DNA of 16,955 bases from NCBI GenBank assembly GCA_001515955.1, contig LOES01000109.1, positions 1 to 16,955 on the forward strand. The letters run 5' to 3'. Positions 1 through 6,724 of the stretch are shown here, one piece after another. Below the pieces are notes generated by a model, which searched no databases, was not told where the DNA came from, and was given only the letters and a program-made list of their open reading frames with translations. The translations under genes were made by a program, and so were the position numbers. This DNA comes from Clostridia bacterium BRH_c25 (GTDB lineage: Bacteria; Bacillota_A; Clostridia; Lutisporales; Lutisporaceae). Every line of letters starts with the position of its first letter. The stretch's first letter is position 1.

Positions 1-2
1 TT

Positions 3-2003
3 TTGCTTGTTATAATACCTGTTTCAATATTGGGGTTTATTGGAGTTGCCAATTTTACCAGTTCAACACAAAAGCAAATAATTGCCCAAATGCAAAACAG
101 TTCAACCATTAAATCGGACTTGCTGCAGCAGGTAATTGACGGTGTAAAGAGAGAAGCTTACGCATCGGCATATGAATCAAATGCATTAAGTATTCTTACG
201 GCTGTTTATAATGCTGAGGCAGTATCCAAAGCGGATGAAATAAATATGAAAAAGATACTTATCGGCGACCATCTTAAGGATCTCCTGTCAAAAAGTAATG
301 GGTTGTTTGAGAACCTGTTTTATACTGATTGTACAGGTATTGTAACGGTGGATTCTGTCGATGGAAAGTCTGTCGGAATAGATGTAACGAGCAGGGATTA
401 TTATACGGAAGCCATAAAAAGCGGAAACATTGTTGTATCGGATGTGTCCGATTCACTGGCCACCAGAAGGCCCAGCCTGGTAGTTGCTGTTCCTTTGTAT
501 GACAGCGATAAAACATACATCGGGACCTTTAACATATCCATAGAATTCAACAAGCTTACGGAAGCAATTGTTAAAAGAACAGAAGGGTTAAACTATAATT
601 ACATCATTTTCAACCAGGAGGGTGATGTAATAGCACATGAAAACAAGGAGCTGGTATTTAAGTCAAATATGATTGAAGAAGATGAAACTCAGAAAAAGCT
701 CTATGAACAGATGAGTCAAGGGAATACGGGATATGGTTTTTATAAGCAGCGGGGTGTTGAAAAACTAATGGCCTATACGCCGTATAAAGAGAAAAATTGG
801 TATGTTTGTGCTGCTGATACAGTGAGTGATTACATGGGTCCTATTAATCGTTTTAAAGCTACGGTTCTTTTAGTAGCTGTCTTTTGTGTCATAATAGCTG
901 CAGTTGTTACATTCTTCTTCAGCCGTTCCATAGCGGATCCAATAAAGAAGCTAGTCCAAATAGCGTCTGCTGTTTCTTCCGGGAATTTGGCTCAAAAAGT
1001 TCAGGTTTCAAAGTCTAAAGATGAAATCGGACAACTTGGCACTGCTTTTGCCGATATGGTTGAAAATTTAAGGAGACTTATATCTCAAGTAAGCTCAATG
1101 GGTGAAAATGTGGCAGCCTCCTCAGAAGAAATGATGGTATCATCCGAAGAGGTAAGTAAAGTCTCCGAGCAGATAGCAGCAGCAATAACAGAACTAGCCA
1201 GGGGTGCAACAGAACAGGCTGCTGCTTCTGAAAATGGCAATACAAAAATCATTGAGATCATAGAAGGATTGAATTACATTGCTGAAGAGCTGTCAAAATC
1301 TGAAAGTCTGACAGAGCAGGCAAAGGGTACAGTGGAAACGGGTAAAAAATCAGTGGAATATCAAGATGTTAAAATGAACGAGAACCTACAGGCAGCTTCC
1401 AATGTATCGGATGCCATAAGCTCACTTTCGGAAAAATCAAAAGAAATCGGGGATATTTTATCGGTTATTAAAGATATATCGGATCAGACAAATCTATTAG
1501 CGCTAAACGCTGCGATAGAAGCAGCACGTGCAGGTGAACAGGGACGGGGGTTTGCTGTTGTTGCCGATGAAATAAGGAAGCTTGCTGAGCAGTCAAATAA
1601 ATCTGTTGGGAAGATTGAAGTGATTATAGAAGAAGTCCGGTCAGGAGTCCAACTTGCTGTTACCGAGACGGAGCGGACAAAAATAATTGTAGGTGACCAA
1701 GAAAAAGCTTTGTTGGATACGGTGAAAGCATTTGAGAATATATTTCAGGCAGTGGTTGATATTAACATAAATATAAAAAGTATTGCGGGAGTATCAAATT
1801 CTTTAAGCTCAAATGCAAAAGCAGCAGGAGATGCAATAAGTGACATTGCCGGTATCTCACAAGAGACGGCTTCGGGTACTGAAGAAGCAGCAGCATCTAC
1901 AGAAGAACAGACATCCGTTATTCATCAAATCGCAGAATCGGCAGAACAACTGTCAAACCTCGCAGAGGAGCTGCAAAAAAGTATAAGTAAGTTTACTGTA
2001 TAA
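3..2003 (+). CDS. Methyl-accepting chemotaxis protein, 5'-truncated
   Basis: Transmembrane chemoreceptor that passes ligand binding to CheA/CheW. The window opens inside the first membrane helix, so the true start lies upstream, probably by 15-25 codons. Visible parts, counted from base 3: the rest of TM1 (about residues 1-15), an extracellular region of about 260 residues that looks like a dCache sensor (a SRDYYTEA stretch, then [11 protein letters not shown]), TM2 (about 286-308), a HAMP linker beginning ADPIKK (about 312-362), and a long helical signalling domain. The hairpin tip is recognised by [20 protein letters not shown] and [16 protein letters not shown] (about 498-535). The protein ends with SKFTV, a usual MCP ending, so the C-terminus is complete. 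No CheR-tethering pentapeptide is seen. The ligand cannot be told from sequence. No che gene lies next to it. Confidence 0.95.
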   Translation: MLVIIPVSILGFIGVANFTSSTQKQIIAQMQNSSTIKSDLLQQVIDGVKREAYASAYESNALSILTAVYNAEAVSKADEINMKKILIGDHLKDLLSKSNGLFENLFYTDCTGIVTVDSVDGKSVGIDVTSRDYYTEAIKSGNIVVSDVSDSLATRRPSLVVAVPLYDSDKTYIGTFNISIEFNKLTEAIVKRTEGLNYNYIIFNQEGDVIAHENKELVFKSNMIEEDETQKKLYEQMSQGNTGYGFYKQRGVEKLMAYTPYKEKNWYVCAADTVSDYMGPINRFKATVLLVAVFCVIIAAVVTFFFSRSIADPIKKLVQIASAVSSGNLAQKVQVSKSKDEIGQLGTAFADMVENLRRLISQVSSMGENVAASSEEMMVSSEEVSKVSEQIAAAITELARGATEQAAASENGNTKIIEIIEGLNYIAEELSKSESLTEQAKGTVETGKKSVEYQDVKMNENLQAASNVSDAISSLSEKSKEIGDILSVIKDISDQTNLLALNAAIEAARAGEQGRGFAVVADEIRKLAEQSNKSVGKIEVIIEEVRSGVQLAVTETERTKIIVGDQEKALLDTVKAFENIFQAVVDININIKSIAGVSNSLSSNAKAAGDAISDIAGISQETASGTEEAAASTEEQTSVIHQIAESAEQLSNLAEELQKSISKFTV

Positions 2004-2005
2004 AA

Positions 2006-2282
2006 CAGGTTGCGGGGTTTGAGGTTCGGGGTACAGGGGGGACGGGTAACACGGTTTTCCTTCGGAAAAATACGGAAATCCAGGGAAAACCACGGAACAC
2101 ACGGTTGGGAAAATATTATAAAAGAATGAATCGGTATTTGATAATGCAGAGTTCTATACTCACTAAAACAGCGATATAGAAATAATAAAAATAACCGTGT
2201 AATTCCGCAGGAATTCCGTGTTACCCGTACCTGGACCCGTAAGGAATACCCAAACTTTCCTCGAACCTCGTACCCCAACCTG
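2006..2282. mobile_element. GC-rich element with terminal inverted repeats (MITE-like, unclassified)
   Basis: The outer 7 bp are perfect inverted repeats: CAGGTTG at 2006-2012 and CAACCTG at 2276-2282. Similarity continues inward: GAGGTTCG at 2021-2028 pairs with CGAACCTC at 2262-2269, and ACGGGTAACACGG at 2042-2054 pairs perfectly with CCGTGTTACCCGT at 2216-2228. Smaller hairpins sit inside: TTTTC/GAAAA around a CTTCGG loop (2054-2069) and AATTCC/GGAATT (2201-2215). The left arm is about 65% GC in an AT-rich setting. No transposase or credible ORF is inside, and I see no target-site duplication. It starts two bases after the chemoreceptor stop codon and may serve as its terminator. It could instead be a structured intergenic repeat that was never mobile. 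Confidence 0.55.
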
Positions 2283-2345
2283 GAATGCCGCTATTTTGTT
2301 ATCAGTCTCAAATTATCTTTAAGGTAATTCTTTTTTTTTACCCTC

Positions 2346-2374
2346 TTTACAAGAGAGGTCTACAATGATAGACT
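2346..2374 (+). promoter_or_regulatory. Probable sigma-A promoter of the blaI/blaR-type operon
   Basis: TTTACA (2346-2351) and TAGACT (2369-2374) are separated by 17 nt. A TGA at 2366-2368 supplies an extended -10 TGn. Transcription would begin near 2380. The -10 matches only 4 of 6 consensus bases, so the call rests on the spacing, the TGn and the overlap with operator 1. Confidence 0.5.
2358..2373. promoter_or_regulatory. BlaI/MecI-type operator 1
   Basis: GTCTACAATGATAGAC is a dyad with arms GTCTA/TAGAC. It matches the TACA-containing palindromes bound by BlaI/MecI repressors. It covers the proposed -10 region, so bound repressor would block RNA polymerase. Confidence 0.6.
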
Positions 2375-2386
2375 AGGAGTATAAAA

Positions 2387-2400
2387 TCTACTATTGTAGA
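2387..2400. promoter_or_regulatory. BlaI/MecI-type operator 2
   Basis: TCTACTATTGTAGA is a dyad with arms TCTAC/GTAGA. Its centre is 28 bp from that of operator 1. The outer halves of the two sites also form a perfect 10-bp inverted repeat, GGTCTACAAT (2357-2366) and ATTGTAGACC (2393-2402). The site ends next to the ribosome site AAGGAG (2403-2408), so it would act at or just after the transcription start. Confidence 0.6.
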
Positions 2401-2410
2401 CCAAGGAGAT

Positions 2411-2779
2411 ATGATGATGGAACAATTGAATCTTTGTGAAAGTGAATACCGCTTTGCTGTCATAGTGTGGGAGAATGAGCCTGTCGGATCCGGTGAGCTT
2501 GTGGCTCTTTGCGAAAAACAATTAGGCTGGAAAAAATCCACTACATATACAGTGTTAAAAAGGCTCTGTGAGAGAGGCGTTCTTAAGAATGAAAATGCCA
2601 TGGTTACAGCGCTTGTAAAGCAGGAGCAGGTGCAGAAATTTGAGAGTGAACAGTTTGTTAACCGTACATTTGGCGGCTCTCTGCCACAATTTATCACTGC
2701 ATTCATGAATGATAAAAAGTTAAGCAAGGCTGAAGCTGATCGTCTTAAAAAGCTTATTGACAGCTATAAGGAGGAATGA
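2411..2779 (+). CDS. BlaI/MecI/CopY-family transcriptional repressor
   Basis: About 120-aa winged-helix repressor of the penicillinase-repressor family. The N-terminal DNA-binding part starts LNLCESEYRF, and the recognition-helix region reads KKSTTYTVLKRLCERGVL. The C-terminal dimerisation part (about residues 70-122) contains SLPQFITAFMND, the stretch that in BlaI/MecI holds the protease cleavage site. The canonical Asn-Phe scissile pair is not obvious there. Three ATG codons are stacked at 2411, 2414 and 2417 behind AAGGAG (2403-2408); spacing of 2, 5 and 8 nt favours the second or third. The stop overlaps the upstream ATG of the protease gene. The two dyads upstream imply autorepression. 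No beta-lactamase gene is in the window, so the wider target is unknown. Confidence 0.9.
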   Translation: MMMEQLNLCESEYRFAVIVWENEPVGSGELVALCEKQLGWKKSTTYTVLKRLCERGVLKNENAMVTALVKQEQVQKFESEQFVNRTFGGSLPQFITAFMNDKKLSKAEADRLKKLIDSYKEE

Positions 2780-2781
2780 TT

Positions 2782-5166
2782 ATGGAACAAGCATTTCTCA
2801 ACCTCTTAAACATGAGCATTACCGCAAGCTATGTAATTCTGTTTGTGCTTATTGCAAGGGTGCTCTTAAAAAAAGCTCCAAAGGTTTTTTCTTATAGCCT
2901 GTGGAGTGTTGTTCTGTTCCGTTTGATTTGTCCATTCTCATTTTCCTCTGCTTTAAGCTTTTTTGGTTTTTTTAAAGACGGTACTATGGAGCATATCCCT
3001 GCAAATATAGGCTATATGGCAAACCCACAGGTGAATGTGGGTACAGCTAACCTGGATAATTGGATCAACAGCTCATTGCCTGCGGCAACACCGGCAGGCA
3101 GTGTTAATCCAATGCAGATCATTATCGCGGTTCTTTCCCTGCTGTGGATAACAGGAGTTATCGGCTTGCTTATATACAGTGTGGTATCCTATATCCGTCT
3201 GCAAAGAAAAGGCAGTACTGCTATGCTGATTTCAGACAATATATTTGAATGTGAAAATATTAAATCACCTTTTGTTCTGGGGATAGTAAAACCCAGAATT
3301 TATCTGCCGGTTAGCCTGAGCGGAAATGAGCGGAGCTATATTCTGATGCACGAACAGACTCACATCAAGCGGTTTGATTATCTCATCAAGCCTTTTGCCT
3401 TTTTGGTACTGTGCTTTCATTGGTTCAATCCTCTTATATGGGTATCATTTATGCTGATGAGTCATGATATGGAGATGTCCTGTGATGAACGTGTATTAAA
3501 GGAAATGGGCGGAAATATCAAAAAGGATTACAGCAGCTCTCTGTTGGCCCTTGCTGTTGACAGAAGGGTTATAAACGGCAGTCCCCTAGCCTTTGGAGAA
3601 AGTAATGCAAAAAGCAGGATAAAAAATGTGCTGAATTATAAGAAGCCTGCCTTTTGGATGGTAGCTGCAGCAATTATGCTGGTAATCATGGTTGGCATTG
3701 GATTGACAGCCAACCCCAGAAATGATGAACAGGACTTGTCCTTTTTAAATATTGACAATACCGCTTCCGTGGCTGTACAGCAAGAGATGCTGATGATAAG
3801 GATACATGGTTTGGGAACATCCTTTGTTCCTGGAAATGAGTTCGGTAAATTCCTTGACACAACATCAGGTAATTGGAGTGAGAAGGATGTTCCTTCACCC
3901 CGGGAGCTTGCTCCGGATTTGGCGGTTCTAACGGTTTACATAAACATTAGCTCCGGGCATAAGGTACAATTTTATGAATCACAACCGGAGCTTGCAATGA
4001 TTCAATATGATGGGAAACATCGCTATTATAGAATTCCGCAGGATACTTATGAAAAAGTGTATATGATGTATGCACTCAGCAGCTTTGCAATTTCAGAGGA
4101 TATTATGAAGGCAGTCGCCGATGGGAAAATAACAAAGCTGCAAAGTGTACAGGATGCGCCTAATAATGGTGATTACAGGATTTTAAAGGTTGGAAACGAA
4201 GATTACTGCATATACGAAAAAAGCGGCAAATACTATGTTGAACAGCCTTATCAACTTATCAGTGAAATTGATAAGGAAGTCTATGAAGCTGCAGTAAAAT
4301 TCGCTGTTTCGCCAACAGCTGATGAGACTAAAGCTTCTACAGATATTATAAATCTTGTCGAGGATAATATAACTGCAATTATGTCGGCACCGCTGCAGTC
4401 CTCCAATCCTTATGACTATATAAAAGCAAACGAAGACTCCTATGAGAATATTATAAAATACGGTGGCGAGGATGCTCTTTCCTATATGCTCTCGGAATTC
4501 CAAAAAGGAAACATTGAAAATGATTTGCGTGGGCAAATAATGATGCGGCTTTGTAAAGAGTTCTTAGGCGTAAGAAATAACGTTACAGATGAAACTTTAT
4601 CTCCAACTGAATGGTTCAGTCGGCTTGACGTAAGGCAGAAAATTGAGCTGCCGAATTTTAGCTATGCCGGAAGCGACCTCATCCTGAAGCTTGTATATTC
4701 AACAGAAATTGAAAAAAACAAACGCAAGAGCGAGTTCACAATTGTTGCCCCACATATCTTCGGCAGTTACGAAGAAAATGACAGGCTTAAGGTTTTTACA
4801 ACAACTGTCAGCAAGCATTATAGCTTATACGATAAAACTCTTTCCGAGGAGGGTGGGAGTGTTGTCCCTGCAGCAATTACCTATGTTAAAAATGCAGATG
4901 GAAGCTATATGCTTGAAAAATATGAGCAGGCAGGGGATGGAGCGAAATTTGCCCCGTCCATTAAAGAATTCTGCACAATGCCTGTAACCGGGAAAAGGAT
5001 TAATGGAATGGAGGATGAAATACTCAGCCATTATAGTGATTACAACGACATATTGAATCTGGAACGTACCAATTTGATAGAGCATTTAAAGAAAAATAAT
5101 CAGCATGGTGTTTTCCTTTACCGGAAGCATTATCAGAAGCCCGACGAACTGATACCTCTTAGCTGA
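2782..5166 (+). CDS. BlaR1/MecR1-type M56 metalloprotease antirepressor with non-PBP extracellular region
   Basis: Membrane zinc protease expected to sense an outside signal and lead to inactivation of the BlaI-type repressor encoded just upstream. Of two in-frame ATGs (2776, 2782) I chose 2782, because AAGGAGG (2768-2774) sits 7 nt from it and only 1 nt from the other. The N-terminal half has membrane helices around the M56 core: HEQTH (residues 190-194) supplies two zinc ligands and the catalytic Glu, and CDER (Glu236) the likely third ligand. The last helix is at about 291-312. The remaining ~480 residues face outside. They show no SxxK, SxN or KTG penicillin-binding motifs. Instead they hold a region starting NPYDYIKANEDSYENIIKYG and a C-terminal region containing SEEGGSVVPAAITY and LIEHLKKNNQHGVFLY. 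I have seen such segments in other Firmicutes M56 proteins, with no function known to me. The signal may therefore not be a beta-lactam. Confidence 0.88.
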   Translation: MEQAFLNLLNMSITASYVILFVLIARVLLKKAPKVFSYSLWSVVLFRLICPFSFSSALSFFGFFKDGTMEHIPANIGYMANPQVNVGTANLDNWINSSLPAATPAGSVNPMQIIIAVLSLLWITGVIGLLIYSVVSYIRLQRKGSTAMLISDNIFECENIKSPFVLGIVKPRIYLPVSLSGNERSYILMHEQTHIKRFDYLIKPFAFLVLCFHWFNPLIWVSFMLMSHDMEMSCDERVLKEMGGNIKKDYSSSLLALAVDRRVINGSPLAFGESNAKSRIKNVLNYKKPAFWMVAAAIMLVIMVGIGLTANPRNDEQDLSFLNIDNTASVAVQQEMLMIRIHGLGTSFVPGNEFGKFLDTTSGNWSEKDVPSPRELAPDLAVLTVYINISSGHKVQFYESQPELAMIQYDGKHRYYRIPQDTYEKVYMMYALSSFAISEDIMKAVADGKITKLQSVQDAPNNGDYRILKVGNEDYCIYEKSGKYYVEQPYQLISEIDKEVYEAAVKFAVSPTADETKASTDIINLVEDNITAIMSAPLQSSNPYDYIKANEDSYENIIKYGGEDALSYMLSEFQKGNIENDLRGQIMMRLCKEFLGVRNNVTDETLSPTEWFSRLDVRQKIELPNFSYAGSDLILKLVYSTEIEKNKRKSEFTIVAPHIFGSYEENDRLKVFTTTVSKHYSLYDKTLSEEGGSVVPAAITYVKNADGSYMLEKYEQAGDGAKFAPSIKEFCTMPVTGKRINGMEDEILSHYSDYNDILNLERTNLIEHLKKNNQHGVFLYRKHYQKPDELIPLS

Positions 5167-5181
5167 GACAAGGTAAGAATG

Positions 5182-5892
5182 CTAATCCTCTACCTTTTGT
5201 GTGTTTTTCAGGGTTTTCTGTCTCAGGCTGATATACAGGACCTTGTCGGTGTTGATTGCTGCATATACCACATCAGATACCTTCTGTATGTTACGATTCT
5301 TCAGTTCCTGCTTAAGCCAGTCTATTGACAGGTTGTTCTGTTGCAGGTTTTTATCCAGAATATCACCATCCTTTATTATTTCCATGCTCAGTCCTTTATA
5401 GCCCGTTTTCATATTCATATCTTTAGGAGTTACAGGTTGGAACTGGGTTTTCTTCAGAACACTCAATTGTCCATGGGATTCCAGCACTGCAAATTCCACT
5501 TCGTTGAAATCAAAAACTCCTTTATCACGCAGCTGCATTTCAAGGTCGTCCAAATGATAGCGAAGCTTTCTCATGTTATCCTCCATAATATTGCCATTTT
5601 GAATAACGATTACAGGCTCACCCTCTGCCAGCTTTCGCAGACGAAGCTTTTTCAGATGAATGTAGTCAAAGGCAATGGCACATAATGTAAGCAATACCGG
5701 AGCAATCAGTATCCACATTCCTTTTACCATTTGCACCACATATGAACCGGATATGGATCCAATAGTTATACCCACAACAAAATCAAAATAGGACATTTGG
5801 GCTAGGAGCTTTCTTCCGATTATCCTTGTCAGAATAGAAAGCATGGAAAAAATCAATAGGGATTTCCAGGTTACCAATATTAATTGATCCAA
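5182..5892 (-). CDS. DUF421 (YetF/YcaP-like) membrane protein
   Basis: 236-aa protein with three N-terminal membrane helices (about residues 5-23, 34-54, 60-80) and a cytoplasmic DUF421 domain. Family marks are GRKLLAQMSYFDFVVGITIG after the first helix, GEPVIVIQNGNI, MRKLRYHLDDLEMQLRDKG, and VEFAVLESHGQLSVLKK. The start is TTG (5892-5890): GGGAGTG (5906-5900) precedes it by 7 nt and an in-frame TGA at 5901-5899 excludes anything longer. The function of the family is not well established; some members are tied to spore or stress roles. It converges on the protease gene with only 15 bp between stop codons. A 10-nt match to BlaI operator 2 lies 34 nt upstream of the start, hinting at shared control. 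Confidence 0.88.
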   Translation of the reverse strand: MDQLILVTWKSLLIFSMLSILTRIIGRKLLAQMSYFDFVVGITIGSISGSYVVQMVKGMWILIAPVLLTLCAIAFDYIHLKKLRLRKLAEGEPVIVIQNGNIMEDNMRKLRYHLDDLEMQLRDKGVFDFNEVEFAVLESHGQLSVLKKTQFQPVTPKDMNMKTGYKGLSMEIIKDGDILDKNLQQNNLSIDWLKQELKNRNIQKVSDVVYAAINTDKVLYISLRQKTLKNTQKVED

Positions 5893-5925
5893 ATATAATC
5901 ACTCCCAAAATAGATATATATGCTT

Positions 5926-5935
5926 CAATAGTAGA
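5926..5935 (-). promoter_or_regulatory. Candidate BlaI-like half operator upstream of the DUF421 gene
   Basis: On the minus strand this reads TCTACTATTG, identical to 10 nt of operator 2 at 2387-2396. The second arm (GAAGC in place of GTAGA) is degenerate. It lies between a possible promoter and the ribosome site of the DUF421 gene. The evidence is the word match only. Confidence 0.25.
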
Positions 5936-6232
5936 GTATCCTGTTTGCTGAAAATATATAAAAAAGTTTATATATTGCCAATATCACCGGTAAAGCACAG
6001 CCCATTGATGTCATATAACCAATTAACTGCAATTTGAAAAAGATAAGACACTCCCGTTACAGCGCTTGGAAAGGCCTTCAAAATAGTCTTGCAAATAAAT
6101 GATAAAATTAGAAGTGCTAAAGGAGTTGAGATTTATAAATTTGCATAAATAGTGATTAGAAAGTCTCACATTTATGTAGTTCTACGTATACATGTCTACA
6201 ATATGAAAGCATATATGAAAATATATGAATAT

Positions 6233-6256
6233 AATTATGAAAATAATTATGAAAAT
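6233..6256. repeat. Two tandem copies of a 12-bp unit
   Basis: AATTATGAAAAT occurs twice head to tail (6233-6244, 6245-6256), with a related ATATATGAAAAT at 6211-6222. The unit differs at one position from the triplet repeat near 6611. Confidence 0.75.
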
Positions 6257-6581
6257 ATAGTAAAATATTGCTAAAAAATTTTATTATATATTGAGAACTT
6301 TGTATAAACAATATGAAATGAAGTTGCATTATTTTCTAATTTGTTAATAAGGGTAGGCTAGATAGTGTTACAACCAATCTAATTAGTATCATTATAAAAG
6401 CAAAATCAGACTTAATTAGGGAACAATTCAGGATATATCTGTAGATACAACAATATTAATTACGTAAACTCATTTAACAATGAATATATAATAAAATAAC
6501 CGCATATGCATATATTTGATATTTAACTATGATATAAATAGTGAATAGTATAAAAAAATTGCATAAAAATTATGAAAAGCA

Positions 6582-6610
6582 TTGACATGATAAAAAGAAA
6601 AATATACAAT
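6582..6610 (+). promoter_or_regulatory. Sigma-A promoter of the LacI-type gene and nucleoside cluster
   Basis: TTGACA (6582-6587), a perfect -35, is 17 nt from TACAAT (6605-6610), a 5-of-6 -10. Transcription should begin near 6617 and leave a leader of about 108 nt. It is the best promoter seen ahead of the cluster. Confidence 0.8.
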
Positions 6611-6646
6611 AAATATGAAAATAAATATGAAAATAAATATGAAAAT
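6611..6646. repeat. Three perfect tandem copies of a 12-bp unit at the transcription start
   Basis: AAATATGAAAAT is repeated at 6611-6622, 6623-6634 and 6635-6646, directly after the -10 box and spanning the predicted transcription start. Copy-number change by slippage would alter the leader. Read as codons the array gives a 12-codon frame from 6615 to a TAG, but no ribosome site precedes it. Confidence 0.9.
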
Positions 6647-6671
6647 TATATAGTAGCATATTCCATAGCTA

Positions 6672-6683
6672 GCTTTTAAAAGC
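6672..6683. promoter_or_regulatory. Perfect palindrome, candidate LacI-family operator
   Basis: GCTTTTAAAAGC is a perfect 12-bp palindrome in the leader, about 55 nt after the predicted transcription start. LacI-family operators are palindromes of this kind but usually have a central CG; this one has TA. Autoregulation by the gene that follows is an inference. Confidence 0.35.
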
Positions 6684-6724
6684 ATAAAACTAGAGTAATA
6701 AAAAATTGAGAGGGCGATAAAAAA

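Larger units (their letters stand above)
5893..6724. other. AT-rich intergenic region between divergent genes
   Basis: This 832-bp stretch separates the DUF421 gene (leftward) from the LacI-type gene (rightward). I find no convincing gene, tRNA or riboswitch. It holds a BlaI-like half site (5926-5935), further BlaI-like words (GTAGTTCTAC at 6176-6185 and GTCTACAAT at 6194-6202), 12-bp tandem repeats (6233-6256 and 6611-6646), and the promoter and leader of the LacI-type gene. The sub-region 5971-6132 is less AT-rich and open on the minus strand for 54 codons, with hydrophobic translation but no clear start or ribosome site; it may be a gene relic. Confidence 0.6.

Noticed and set aside
1925..2278. 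Minus-strand open frame of 117 codons across the inverted-repeat element
   Set aside because: It runs through the palindromic element and the end of the chemoreceptor gene; no ribosome site or family motifs. It reflects the GC-rich sequence.
2347..2727. Minus-strand open frame opposite the BlaI-type gene
   Set aside because: It is fully antisense to a well-supported gene and covers its operators; the translation resembles no family.
5163..5226. Inverted repeat CTGAGACA / TGTCTCAG between the convergent protease and DUF421 genes as a terminator
   Set aside because: The 48-nt loop is too long and there is no T-run; 8-bp arms may be chance.
5201..5685. Plus-strand open frames opposite the DUF421 gene
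   Set aside because: Antisense shadows of a gene with clear family motifs and a ribosome site.
6615..6653. Tiny frame of 12 codons made by the 12-bp repeats, as a leader peptide
   Set aside because: No ribosome site precedes it and it lies on the predicted transcription start; the repeat unit alone explains it.
6201..6660. CRISPR array suggested by repeated TATGAAAAT words
   Set aside because: The units are 12 bp, mostly contiguous and AT-rich, with no spacers of regular length and no cas genes.
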